Shown: positions 27,439 to 35,828 of the stretch, piece after piece
How the letters are laid out: each line of letters opens with the position of its first letter
How positions within the stretch are numbered: position 1 is the first letter of the stretch
NCBI RefSeq assembly: GCF_023822005.2
Contig: NZ_CP098806.1
Span: forward strand, 3,720,001 to 3,784,000
Source of the DNA: Dyadobacter fanqingshengii
GTDB lineage: Bacteria > Bacteroidota > Bacteroidia > Cytophagales > Spirosomataceae
Direction: 5' to 3'
Length of the DNA stretch: 64,000 nucleotides
Made by a program: the position numbers and the translations under genes
The notes under the pieces: generated by a model
Databases searched by the model: none
What the model saw: only the letters and a program-made list of their open reading frames with translations
What the model was told of the DNA's origin: nothing

Positions 27439-28233
27439 ATGGGCAGCCAATTATTTGATAATCAAGTAGCAATTGTAACAGGTGCAGGACAAGGAATTGG
27501 GTTTGTGATAGCCAAACAACTTGCATCGCAGGGCGCTTGCGTGATCCTTAACGACTTTGATGAGGATCTTGCGAAAGAGGCTGCAAAAAAAATCCGCGAT
27601 TCGGAAGGAGAATGTGTTGCATTTGCCGGCGATGCCTCGAAGCTTGAAGTCATAGAAGGAATGGTGGAGGAAGCGGTCAAATGTTTTGGAAAACTATCCA
27701 TTGTGGTTGCCAATGCCGGCATTACGCTTTTTGGAGACTTTTTTACCTATCCCGAGGAGAATTTAAGAAAGGTCCTCGAAGTAAATCTGATGGGATCTTT
27801 CTTACTGACACAAGCGGCTTCGCGTCAAATGCGCACACAAAAAACGGGAGGCAGAATATTGCTGATGTCGTCAGTTGTGGGACATCAGGCACACCAGTTC
27901 TTAGCTGCGTATGCGATGACAAAAGCGGGGTTGGAAATGTTGGCCAAAAATCTCGTACTGGAACTGTCCCCACATGGCATTACTATTAACACGGTTGCAC
28001 CGGGAGCAACGCTTACCGAGAGAACATTAGCAGAAGATCCGACCTATCCCAAAATGTGGTCTGCAATTACGCCGATGGGCCGTCCGGCGATTTGTGAAGA
28101 CATTGCTAATGCCGCATTATTCCTTCTCTCGCCGCATTCAGGGCACATTACAGGGCAAAGCCTTGTGGTGGACGGCGGCTGGACTTCTGTAAGTCCCTTG
28201 CCCGACCTAAGCAATCTGCATGTAAAAAAGTAG
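27439..28233 (+). CDS. SDR oxidoreductase, sugar dehydrogenase-like
   Basis: This 264-residue classical SDR has TGAGQGIG (about 14-21), the NAG motif in VVANAGITLFG, catalytic S in LLMSSVVGHQ and Y/K in YAMTKAG, and the C terminus HITGQSLVVDGGW. It is co-directional with the sugar-acid dehydratase 42 bp upstream. It probably oxidises a related sugar to the lactone or acid, or handles the keto-acid product, but this is inferred from the pairing. It converges with the next gene with only 4 bp between stops. Confidence 0.87.
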   Translation: MGSQLFDNQVAIVTGAGQGIGFVIAKQLASQGACVILNDFDEDLAKEAAKKIRDSEGECVAFAGDASKLEVIEGMVEEAVKCFGKLSIVVANAGITLFGDFFTYPEENLRKVLEVNLMGSFLLTQAASRQMRTQKTGGRILLMSSVVGHQAHQFLAAYAMTKAGLEMLAKNLVLELSPHGITINTVAPGATLTERTLAEDPTYPKMWSAITPMGRPAICEDIANAALFLLSPHSGHITGQSLVVDGGWTSVSPLPDLSNLHVKK

Positions 28234-28237
28234 AAAA

Positions 28238-28954
28238 TCAGTCTTCCATTCCCTGGGAAAACAGCTGGGCTTCCAGGTCGTCAATGTTTCCGTCCTTGGA
28301 AACAAAAAGTTCGCGTGGCTTGGAAGAAGCGACGGGAACAACCGTCATAAATGTGCGATATTGTTCGTCGCTGATGATTTTGAGCGCCAGCGCCCTTTTT
28401 AGCAACATAGGAAATGGCACTTTGAAGAAATTGGCAATATCGGAAGCAAGAAAACCGGGTATTTTGGAAATGTCATTCCTGAAAAAGCTTTCCACATCTT
28501 CAAAAGGCAGCAACGCGTCAAATATCAATTGCTCCGAACGCGCAGCAAGCGACATTGTATTGGCGTATAATGTTTGCAAGCCTAATGACACCGTCAGTAA
28601 ATGAATGTGATAATTACGCTCATTGATCTCGGAGGCCGCATTGACAAACACCCATCCCTTTTGGCGGAATATTGCTGAAAACCCTTTAAATGCCGGATCA
28701 ACATTATGAAGCTGAGCAATCTTAATTCCCTCAGGATAAGGCAATTTATGACCGATCTGATGAACGATATCCTGTGCATAGGAAATGTCGGCAACCTCGC
28801 CGGCAGGTTCGATCATCCAATCTCCATTCACTAATCCTTCAAAAAGCTGGTCAGCCAGGCGCTGACTTTCCACTTGACCAAGATGCAGGACGATCCGGTG
28901 GCCGCGTACCGAGAAATCGAGAAGTAGCTGGTTCTTTGGTTGCTTTTTACCCAT
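28238..28954 (-). CDS. Degenerate ImmA/IrrE-like protein lacking the zinc motif
   Basis: This 238-residue cytoplasmic protein has no exact name I recognise, but its middle and C terminus match the plan of ImmA/IrrE (COG2856) peptidases. GFSAIFRQKGWVFVNAASEINERNYHIHLL occupies the place of the strand plus R-x2-F-T-L-A-H-E-L-G-H helix. Then EQLIFDALLPFEDVESF and FLASDIANFFKVPFPMLLKRALALKIIS match the FAxxLLMP and LAxxFxVSxxAxxxRLxxLGLI blocks. The HExxH zinc site is replaced by LTVSL, so it is probably a non-catalytic relative. No XRE partner gene adjoins it. Function unknown. Confidence 0.55.
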   Translation of the reverse strand: MGKKQPKNQLLLDFSVRGHRIVLHLGQVESQRLADQLFEGLVNGDWMIEPAGEVADISYAQDIVHQIGHKLPYPEGIKIAQLHNVDPAFKGFSAIFRQKGWVFVNAASEINERNYHIHLLTVSLGLQTLYANTMSLAARSEQLIFDALLPFEDVESFFRNDISKIPGFLASDIANFFKVPFPMLLKRALALKIISDEQYRTFMTVVPVASSKPRELFVSKDGNIDDLEAQLFSQGMED

Positions 28955-29026
28955 AGTGTTTGGAAGTTGAGGTCAGAACTTCAAAGATACAGCCTTGCGC
29001 ATTCCGCAGCAAAACCTTTCGGCTTT

Positions 29027-29611
29027 TTATCTCCAGTTCAATGTGTTCAAAAGCTGGATCATATCCTTTTGCAGATAATCAATGACAGGCGCCAGCGAAT
29101 CATTTTTTGTGGCAGTCGGGAAGTAAATAGCGCCGCGCATGAAGTGCTTTGTGCTGTCCGTGGTGTAAAATTGATACGGGCTTGGCACATCGCCCTCAAT
29201 CTTGAAAAGAATGGCTGTTTTACCGGTTTTACTCAAAACCCGCTGCTCCTGAATGGCAGAAGCCCGGATTTGATGCTTACTGGCGAGCTTATAGGAGTCA
29301 TCAATGTAGGATTTCAGCAGGGCAGGATTATTGCCAATTTCCTTGTAAGTGATTTGAATGTTGGCCTTAAACTGAGGATAATTGATAAAAATCCAGTCCT
29401 TACCTGCCGTCCGAAAAGTGTCGGGTAAAGCTTCGGCATATTTGGAAATCTCGAAAGTGTAGGGATGCGATTGGGTCAATTTCTGATAAGCGTGTGGCGG
29501 CAGATCCACGCGATTAAATCCTTTCGGCCTGGGCACATAACGCTCTTCTTTTTTATTACATGATGTCAATACAGTGCAAATGACAGAGAAAAGCAGTATT
29601 TTTTTTAGCAT
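29027..29611 (-). CDS. gldD: Gliding-motility lipoprotein GldD
   Basis: This 194-residue lipoprotein has a signal ending in lipobox VLTSC. The family hallmark RPKGFNRVDLPPHAYQKL (about 28-45) is followed by HPYTFEISKYA and the C-terminal region containing KHFMRGAIYFPT and YLQKDMIQLLNTLNW. GldD is associated with gliding motility and type IX secretion in Bacteroidota, and fits the porZ and PorU2-like genes elsewhere in the window. It stands between the ImmA-like gene and glmS on the minus strand. Confidence 0.88.
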   Translation of the reverse strand: MLKKILLFSVICTVLTSCNKKEERYVPRPKGFNRVDLPPHAYQKLTQSHPYTFEISKYAEALPDTFRTAGKDWIFINYPQFKANIQITYKEIGNNPALLKSYIDDSYKLASKHQIRASAIQEQRVLSKTGKTAILFKIEGDVPSPYQFYTTDSTKHFMRGAIYFPTATKNDSLAPVIDYLQKDMIQLLNTLNWR

Positions 29612-29694
29612 TGAAATAATGTCTTTGGAGAAACTGGACGCGCAAACTTAACGAAAACAATTTTACATTATTTCCTGCTCAGGTTGTGTAAAAC

Positions 29695-29731
29695 AAAAAG
29701 CGAAATTGCCCGTAAGACAACTTCGCTTTTT
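29695..29731 (-). terminator. Intrinsic terminator after glmS
   Basis: Read on the minus strand, AAAAAGCGAA pairs with TTCGCTTTTT across a 17-nt loop and is followed by GTTTT. It lies 19 bp past the glmS stop. Confidence 0.65.
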
Positions 29732-29749
29732 GGAATGATCAATCAAATG

Positions 29750-31588
29750 CTACTCAACCGTCACTGATTTCGCAAGATTTCGCGGCTGATCTACATTTCT
29801 GCCGCGCATAACGGCAATATAATAAGACAATAACTGCAGCGGGATCACCGAAACAAGCGGCGTAAGCAATTCATGAACCCTTGGAACCTCGATCACAAAG
29901 TCAACCATGCCAGGAATAAGCGTATCGCCCTCAGTAACAATGGCTATAACCCGCCCCTTCCGCGCTTTCACCTCCTGAATGTTGGAGACGATCTTCTCGT
30001 AAGAACCGTCTTTGGTTGCCAGGAAAACCACTGGCATATCCTCATCGATCAATGCAATAGGTCCGTGCTTCATTTCCGCGGCCGGATAACCTTCTGCGTG
30101 GATGTAAGAAATCTCCTTTAATTTGAGCGCTCCTTCCAGCGCAACCGGGAAGTTCAGCCCTCTTCCCAGGTAAATAAAGTTGCGTGCATAGGTGAAAATA
30201 AATGCAATCTCTTTGATTTTATCCGCATTCTCGAACACCTTTTCAACCTTCGCCGGAATCGTTTCGAGCTCAATCAATAACTGACGATAAGTTTCTTCGG
30301 AAATAGTGCCTTTCCGTTTCGCGGTTGCGATGGCGATTAATGTGAGCACAGTAACCTGCGCCGTGAATGCCTTTGTACTCGCAACCCCGATCTCAGGACC
30401 CGCATGCGTATATGCGCCTGCATGCGTTGCACGTGCAATGGAAGAGCCCACAACATTGCAAACGCCGAATATCGTCGCACCTTTAGACTTAGCCAGCTCG
30501 ATAGCGGCCAACGTATCAGCCGTTTCGCCCGACTGTGAAATGGCGATAACAACGTCTTTTTCATTGATAACCGGGTTTCTGTAACGGAACTCCGATGCGT
30601 ATTCGACCTCAACATTAACCCGGGCAAGTTCTTCGAACAGATATTCTGCCACAAGGCCAGCATGCCAGGAAGTGCCACAACCTACTATTACGATCCTCTC
30701 GGATTCTGCCAGTTTGTCGAGATAATTGCTTAGTCCGCCCAGTTGCAAATGTGCGTCGTCCGCACGCAACCTTCCGCGCATACTATCTGCGATGGAGCGC
30801 GGCTGTTCAAAAATCTCTTTGATCATGAAATGGTCGTAACCACCTTTTTCGATGGTTTCCAGCTCCATTTCCAGTTTCTGGATATAAGGGATTGTTTCGG
30901 TATTGTCGAGATTTTGTATGCTCAACCGCCCTTCACTGATCACTGCAACCTCATAATCATCGAGATAGACCACATCTTTGGTGTATTCAATGATGGGCGT
31001 TGCATCAGATGCGAAGAAAAATTCATCTTCTCCAATGCCGATCACCAATGGACTTCCTTTGCGCGCTGCGATCAGCTGACCGGGATGATCCAATGACATC
31101 ACGACGATCGCGTAAGCGCCTACTACTTCTTTCAGCGCGAGTTTTACCGCTGATTCGAGCGAGCCGCCGGTTTCCTGCTGAATATCTTCTATAAAATGAA
31201 TGAGAACCTCTGTGTCCGTATCACTCAGAAATTTGTGACCTTTTGTAACCAGATTCTGTTTAATCGAAGCGTAATTTTCTATAATCCCGTTGTGAATGAT
31301 AGAAAGCCTGCGATTGTTGGAATAATGTGGATGTGCGTTTACATCATTAGGTTCGCCGTGTGTTGCCCAGCGGGTGTGCCCGATGCCAATCGTGGCGGTT
31401 AAATGTTTAGAAGCCAGCTCGCTTTCGAGGTCGGATACTTTGCCTTTTTTCTTATAAATATCCAACTTCTCATTTTCCAGCAAAGCAATTCCCGAACTGT
31501 CATATCCCCGGTATTCAAGCCTTTTCAGACCTTTCACAATTAAAGGATAAGCCTCTCTGCTTCCCACATAAGCTACAATTCCACACAT
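29750..31588 (-). CDS. glmS: Glutamine-fructose-6-phosphate aminotransferase (isomerizing)
   Basis: This 612-residue enzyme makes glucosamine-6-phosphate, the first step of UDP-GlcNAc synthesis for peptidoglycan and LPS. The N-terminal nucleophile C2 (MCGIVAYVG) and glutaminase residues in GHTRWATHGEPN are present. Two SIS domains follow (CGTSWHAG and SQSGETADTLAA; LGRGLNFPVALEGALKLKEISY). The C terminus is the invariant RNLAKSVTVE. No ribozyme-like glmS riboswitch is recognisable in the 223-bp upstream gap, consistent with the phylum. Confidence 0.98.
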   Translation of the reverse strand: MCGIVAYVGSREAYPLIVKGLKRLEYRGYDSSGIALLENEKLDIYKKKGKVSDLESELASKHLTATIGIGHTRWATHGEPNDVNAHPHYSNNRRLSIIHNGIIENYASIKQNLVTKGHKFLSDTDTEVLIHFIEDIQQETGGSLESAVKLALKEVVGAYAIVVMSLDHPGQLIAARKGSPLVIGIGEDEFFFASDATPIIEYTKDVVYLDDYEVAVISEGRLSIQNLDNTETIPYIQKLEMELETIEKGGYDHFMIKEIFEQPRSIADSMRGRLRADDAHLQLGGLSNYLDKLAESERIVIVGCGTSWHAGLVAEYLFEELARVNVEVEYASEFRYRNPVINEKDVVIAISQSGETADTLAAIELAKSKGATIFGVCNVVGSSIARATHAGAYTHAGPEIGVASTKAFTAQVTVLTLIAIATAKRKGTISEETYRQLLIELETIPAKVEKVFENADKIKEIAFIFTYARNFIYLGRGLNFPVALEGALKLKEISYIHAEGYPAAEMKHGPIALIDEDMPVVFLATKDGSYEKIVSNIQEVKARKGRVIAIVTEGDTLIPGMVDFVIEVPRVHELLTPLVSVIPLQLLSYYIAVMRGRNVDQPRNLAKSVTVE

Positions 31589-31756
31589 ATTTTAAAGATT
31601 AAGTTTGAGTGTATGTTAAATGATACGGTGCAAATAAATAGCAATCAGGAATGCTTAACAAGCTATCTTCTAATTAATTACTAAAAATTATCCAATTATC
31701 CGGGAGTGCTCGAACACGCGGGTGATATATTGTTAGAAAGGATTTTAGGGTTAGGC

Positions 31757-31790
31757 ACAAAAAAATGGCGACCGTTATGGTCGCCATCGT
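31757..31790 (-). terminator. Intrinsic terminator after the glycogen-synthase-like gene
   Basis: On the minus strand, ATGGCGACC pairs with GGTCGCCAT across a 5-nt loop and is followed by TTTTTTGTG. It lies just past the stop at 31812. Confidence 0.8.
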
Positions 31791-31811
31791 TTTCAGTGAA
31801 TATGATCTGAA

Positions 31812-32618
31812 TCAGTTCATCAAATCTGTATAAAGATTGTAATAGGATTCCGAGAATTTCTCATCCTGCTCATCCAGTTCAACACGTTTTGGCGCATTGT
31901 TAAAGATTTGATTAAGGCTTTCGCTGCAATGTTCGTCCGCTTTCAAAACTGCGTCCGCATATGCACAACCGATTTTAACGAATCCTTCAAAGTCATTGGA
32001 GCGCAAATGAGCCAAAGCTTCATCGCTAACATCCATTGCTTTTGCTTTGTTGTGTAAATCGGCGTCAAATTTGTAGTCAAAAGCATTGTTATGTACCGTA
32101 AACACACTTTTCGTATCCTTGAACATGGGATCGTTGCGATAAGTGGTTTTCAAATACAATGGAATCAAGGCTGTCATCCAGTCGTTGCAATGCACTACAT
32201 CCGGCGCCCAACCCAATTTTTTTACGGTTTCCAATACACCTTTGCAGAAGAAAATGGCACGCTCGTCATTGTCATCGTAAAAGTTATTCTCCTTATCGAA
32301 GAACACCGATTTGCGGTGAAAATAATCGTCATTGTCTATAAAATACACTTGTAGCTTGGCATTCGGAATGGAAGCAACTTTTATGATCAATGGCTTTTCT
32401 TCATCTCCCACGGTAATGTTTATACCTGACAGTCGAACTACTTCATGAAGCCTGTTTTTGCGTTCATTGATAAGACCAAAGCGGGGCACGAGAATTCTGA
32501 TTTCGGCACCTCGCTCCTGCATTGCCTGAGGAAGTTTTCTTACGTAATCGGCAACATCGGTGGTTTGGAGGAAGGGATTGATTTCACTGGCTACATATAA
32601 AATTCGTAGTTTCTCCAT
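31812..32618 (-). CDS. Single-domain glycogen/starch synthase-like protein (GT5 N-domain only)
   Basis: This 268-residue protein matches only the N-terminal Rossmann domain of GlgA-type glycosyltransferase family 5: RILYVASEINPFLQTTDVADYVRKLPQAM, VHCNDWMTALIPLYLK, SVFTVHNNAF. Full GlgA has about 480 residues. Two features argue against synthase activity. The acceptor/ADP-glucose loop KTGGLADV is replaced by QTTDVADYV, and the whole C-terminal nucleotide-sugar domain is absent. It is divergent from panC. I recall short GlgA-like genes beside panC in other Bacteroidota, so this is likely a conserved, repurposed protein rather than a local truncation. Confidence 0.75.
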   Translation of the reverse strand: MEKLRILYVASEINPFLQTTDVADYVRKLPQAMQERGAEIRILVPRFGLINERKNRLHEVVRLSGINITVGDEEKPLIIKVASIPNAKLQVYFIDNDDYFHRKSVFFDKENNFYDDNDERAIFFCKGVLETVKKLGWAPDVVHCNDWMTALIPLYLKTTYRNDPMFKDTKSVFTVHNNAFDYKFDADLHNKAKAMDVSDEALAHLRSNDFEGFVKIGCAYADAVLKADEHCSESLNQIFNNAPKRVELDEQDEKFSESYYNLYTDLMN

Positions 32619-32652
32619 AGATCCTTTTAGCAGTTTGTGAAAAAAAGTTTTG

Positions 32653-32684
32653 CAAAATTATACAAAAAAAATGGCAAAATCAAA
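32653..32684 (-). promoter_or_regulatory. Promoter of the glycogen-synthase-like gene
   Basis: On the minus strand, TTTG (complement of 32681-32684) is followed after 20 bp by TAATTTTG (complement of 32653-32660), a perfect Bacteroidota promoter. Transcription would begin about 30 nt before the start codon. The inverted repeat CCAAACT (32692-32698)/AGTTTGG (32717-32723) lies just upstream, between this gene and panC. Confidence 0.6.
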
Positions 32685-32825
32685 AAATATTCCAAACTAA
32701 ATGTAATATTGCGCTCAGTTTGGGATTTCCCATTCCAAATAATTTTCATCGCCTGTCAGTTGCCTCACTTATTATTTAAAAGCAACATTCATGGTTTGAT
32801 TACTCCCTCTGATTTCACTTTTTCA

Positions 32826-33668
32826 ATGGAAGTATTTACTTCAATCAAAGGCCTTCGTAGTTTCCTCGACCAACAACTCTTACAGCAAAAGACAATCGGC
32901 CTGATCCCCACAATGGGCGCCTTGCACGAAGGCCACATTTCGCTCGTTGATGCATCGATTAAAGAGAACGACGTTACTGTTGCCAGTATTTTCGTCAATC
33001 CGACGCAGTTCAATAACCCGGAAGATCTGCTGAAATATCCGCGTACCATGGAAGAAGACTGCGCCATGCTCGAACGGGCCGGCTGCACAGCCGTTTTCGC
33101 GCCTTCCGTGGAAGAAATGTATCCTGAAAAGTCTTCCTTACTAATTAATTTCGGCTTGCTGGAAAGTGTAATGGAAGGCGCTTCCCGGCCAGGACATTTT
33201 AATGGAGTAGGGATTGTCGTTTCCAAGCTCTTTCACATTGTTTCGCCACACCGCGCCTATTTTGGTCAAAAGGATTTGCAGCAAGTTTCTATCATAAAAA
33301 GACTGGTCGCTGATCTGGCATTTAATCTCGAACTCATCGTCTGCCCAACCATCAGAGAGACCGATGGTCTGGCAATGTCATCGCGCAACCGCAGGCTTAA
33401 TGAGGCCGAGCGCAACATTGCACCGCATATTTACAGGATTTTGGAAGAGTCAAAAAAGGACTTGAAAGCAGGTAAGGATATAAACGAAGTCGCTGCAATG
33501 GCAACCCATGCATTCAACATTATCCCGGAATTTACGCTTGACTATTTTGAAGTAGCCGACGTAAAAACATTGCAGCCCATTTCCGCAATCGGAATAGCTG
33601 GGACGAATGCAATCTGTGTAGCGGCGTTTTTAGGGCCGGTGCGGTTGATTGATAATGTTGTGTTTTAA
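32826..33668 (+). CDS. panC: Pantoate-beta-alanine ligase
   Basis: This 280-residue enzyme joins pantoate and beta-alanine with ATP in pantothenate synthesis. The start at 32826 (MEVFTSIKGLRSFL) matches the family; an open frame continues 63 codons upstream but is low-complexity and unrelated. The nucleotidyl-transferase motif GALHEGHISLV is followed by PTQFNNPEDLLKYPRT, RPGHFNGVGIVVSKLFHIV and FGQKDLQQ. The KMSKS equivalent is GLAMSSRNRRL. panD, the beta-alanine producer, is at 35437-35787, separated by one opposite-strand oxidoreductase gene. Confidence 0.97.
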   Translation: MEVFTSIKGLRSFLDQQLLQQKTIGLIPTMGALHEGHISLVDASIKENDVTVASIFVNPTQFNNPEDLLKYPRTMEEDCAMLERAGCTAVFAPSVEEMYPEKSSLLINFGLLESVMEGASRPGHFNGVGIVVSKLFHIVSPHRAYFGQKDLQQVSIIKRLVADLAFNLELIVCPTIRETDGLAMSSRNRRLNEAERNIAPHIYRILEESKKDLKAGKDINEVAAMATHAFNIIPEFTLDYFEVADVKTLQPISAIGIAGTNAICVAAFLGPVRLIDNVVF

Positions 33669-33673
33669 TGACT

Positions 33674-33742
33674 TGTCATGCTGAGCGTAGTCGAAGGCAC
33701 GCTACTCCTTGGTAACGTGCTTCGACTACGCTCAGCATGACA
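33674..33742. repeat. REP-like inverted repeat, second copy
   Basis: TGTCATGCTGAGCGTAGTCG at the left arm recurs inverted at the right arm as CGACTACGCTCAGCATGACA. An inner stem GCACGCTAC/GGTAACGTGC and loop TCCTT match the element at 7312-7381. The few differences are mirrored in both arms (AT for CC), so pairing is kept. It begins 6 bp after the panC stop, in a convergent gap. Confidence 0.88.
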
Positions 33743-33767
33743 GGATAGGGTTAACGCCCTACAACCC

Positions 33768-35246
33768 TTAAGATAACTTCCAGTCTCCTCTGTATTTCCT
33801 CTTCACAAACTGGTTCGCCTCGTCGAAGTTTGTAATCTTCATATTGTTACCATCCCAAAGCAACTTCTTACGTCCAGGATAATCGAATCCTTTGCCGTCT
33901 GCTTTTGCTGTGCGCAGGTTGTAGCTGCGGATTCCGAGATTACCCATGATGACAGTCTCTGTCAATGGACCTGCGTAATCGAATGATGATGTTAACGCTT
34001 TGTGCTCTTTGCTGTTAAAACCTGCTTTGCAAGCGTCTGTCCAGGAAACGTGGTGGCCGAATTCTGTCATCGGTGTGTATTTGTTTCCAAAATCACCTTG
34101 CTTGTATTCCAGCTTCGTACCGTCGTTCAGATAGAGTTTTGGCGTAATTCCATATGTTCCGCAAGTCATAACGCCTTTTTCCCCGATTAATAACACACCA
34201 TTGCTGCTATCCGGCTCTCCCAGCGGATCGTTTGCAGGAATAATGTCTGGATGGAATGGACGCAAACCGCCGTCGTGCCAGGTTAACGTCACTTCGGATT
34301 TGTTGATCTTATTTGCCGGGAATTTCAATTGGACGCGTGACGATGGCGGGCAGCCCTCGGGAATGTATTCTGCGGTCCAGTCTTTAATAAACACCTGGCC
34401 AACGCTGCATTCGAGCTCGGTTGGATAACCCAGTCCCAATGTACGGAAAGCCGGGTCGATCAGGTGGCAACCCATGTCGCCCAATGCACCCGTTCCGAAA
34501 TTCCACCAGCCTCTCCATTTGAATGGATGCCATGCCGGGTTATAATCAACCCATTCGGCAGAACCTACCCAAAGTTCCCAATCAAGGTCGGCAGGAACTT
34601 CGTGCTTGCCTGTCGGAACGGGTATTCCTTGCGGCCAAACCGGACGGTTTGTCCAAACGTGCGCCTCATGAACATTGCCGATCAGGCCTTTGCTAAACCA
34701 TTCTTTCATCTGGGTTTGCGCAGGGTTTGAAGCACCCTGGTTTCCCATTTGGGTTACTACTTTGTATTTACGCGCTGCTTCCGTAAGCATACGCGCTTCG
34801 TAAATGTCGTGCGTCAATGGCTTTTGCACATATACGTGCTTGCCGCGCTGCATAGCGGCCATTGCAATAATGGCATGCATATGGTCTGTTGTTGAAACGG
34901 TCACGGCATCAATGTCCTTTTCCATTTCATCAAACATCTTCCTGAAATCCTTGTATTTCTTCGCGTCGGGATGCAGCTCAAAATTCTTTTTGACCTGAGC
35001 CTGTCCCCAATCCACGTCGCATAATGCTACAAGATTTTCTGCGCCTTTATTCCATGCATTGTTTGTATCTGAAAATCCTTTTCCGCCAACCCCTATTCCT
35101 GCAATATTTAGTTTATCACTCGGTGCTACGAAGCCTTTGCCCAGCACATGACGTGGGACAATAAAGAAACTTCCAATCGCTGCTGCCGTCGTTTTTTGCA
35201 AAAACTCCCGGCGCTTTACATCTTTTGGGTTATTTTCTGAACGCAT
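33768..35246 (-). CDS. Tat-exported Gfo/Idh/MocA-family oxidoreductase
   Basis: This 492-residue NAD(P)-dependent oxidoreductase is exported through Tat. The N terminus MRSENNPKDVKRREFLQKTTAAAIGSFF carries the twin-arginine motif, which also fixes the start at 35246 rather than the longer frame to 35321. A Rossmann domain follows (LNIAGIGVGGKG, LVALCDVDWGQ, STTDHMHAIIAMAAMQRGKHVYVQKPLTHDIYEA, with QKP for the usual EKP). The C-terminal domain contains GTGALGDMGCHLIDP. Such secreted enzymes in Bacteroidota act on sugars or glycans. The substrate is unknown. It interrupts the panC-panD neighbourhood on the other strand. Confidence 0.88.
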   Translation of the reverse strand: MRSENNPKDVKRREFLQKTTAAAIGSFFIVPRHVLGKGFVAPSDKLNIAGIGVGGKGFSDTNNAWNKGAENLVALCDVDWGQAQVKKNFELHPDAKKYKDFRKMFDEMEKDIDAVTVSTTDHMHAIIAMAAMQRGKHVYVQKPLTHDIYEARMLTEAARKYKVVTQMGNQGASNPAQTQMKEWFSKGLIGNVHEAHVWTNRPVWPQGIPVPTGKHEVPADLDWELWVGSAEWVDYNPAWHPFKWRGWWNFGTGALGDMGCHLIDPAFRTLGLGYPTELECSVGQVFIKDWTAEYIPEGCPPSSRVQLKFPANKINKSEVTLTWHDGGLRPFHPDIIPANDPLGEPDSSNGVLLIGEKGVMTCGTYGITPKLYLNDGTKLEYKQGDFGNKYTPMTEFGHHVSWTDACKAGFNSKEHKALTSSFDYAGPLTETVIMGNLGIRSYNLRTAKADGKGFDYPGRKKLLWDGNNMKITNFDEANQFVKRKYRGDWKLS

Positions 35247-35360
35247 CTGATTTGATAGTGAAAAGATAAAGTGGATAATATTGTTTAAAGCATACTTGTC
35301 ATGATAATTACTTGCAGCCACCCGAATTACGGGCGGGAACCGTAACCATAACGGCGATGT

Positions 35361-35392
35361 TTTGAAGGCTGTATATTATTCCCTTAACTTTG
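35361..35392 (+). promoter_or_regulatory. Promoter of panD
   Basis: TTTG (35361-35364), a 20-bp spacer and TAACTTTG (35385-35392) form a complete Bacteroidota -33/-7 promoter about 45 bp upstream of the panD start. Confidence 0.65.
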
Positions 35393-35436
35393 GGGTGAAT
35401 AAGCATTAATAAATTCCCGACTTACATTACCTGGTA

Positions 35437-35787
35437 ATGCAAATAACACTAATGAAATCGAAGATTCACCGGGTTAAGGTGACTCAGGCGGAGTTGAATT
35501 ACGTAGGCAGCATTACGATCGACGAAGACTTGATAGATGCCGCCGGACTGGTTGAAAATGAACAAGTTCACATTGTCAATAACAATAACGGGGAACGCTT
35601 TGTAACCTATGTGATCAAAGGCGAAAGAGGCTCAGGAATGATCTGTCTGAATGGAGCGGCCGCCAGAAGGGTTCAGATCGGCGACATTATCATCATCATT
35701 GCATACGGCTCCATGAGCCAGGAAGAGGCTAGGACATTCAAGCCGATGGTCGTCTTTCCGGATCATAATAACCATCTTGTGGTCTAA
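35437..35787 (+). CDS. panD: Aspartate 1-decarboxylase
   Basis: This 116-residue pyruvoyl enzyme converts aspartate to beta-alanine for PanC. The sequence [23 protein letters not shown] contains the Gly-Ser self-cleavage site (GS at about 25-26), where Ser becomes the pyruvoyl cofactor. The conserved segments [33 protein letters not shown] and IIIIAYG follow. Length is normal. It starts a forward run with the YbhN-like gene 41 bp downstream, under the promoter at 35361-35392. Confidence 0.97.
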   Translation: MQITLMKSKIHRVKVTQAELNYVGSITIDEDLIDAAGLVENEQVHIVNNNNGERFVTYVIKGERGSGMICLNGAAARRVQIGDIIIIIAYGSMSQEEARTFKPMVVFPDHNNHLVV

Positions 35788-35828
35788 ACTTCCTTTCTTT
35801 ACAGGTTCGCAAAATCTTTTAAACAGCT

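Noticed and set aside
31589..31811. glmS ribozyme upstream of glmS
   Set aside because: No catalytic-core-like pairing was recognised; the only clear structure is the terminator of the neighbouring gene.
32637..32825. 63-codon N-terminal extension of panC
   Set aside because: The extension lies in the bidirectional promoter region, is Lys/Phe-rich, and panC family members start at the ATG at 32826.
35247..35321. Longer start for the Tat oxidoreductase
   Set aside because: It would bury the twin-arginine signal 25 residues further from the N terminus; ATG 35246 gives a normal Tat signal.
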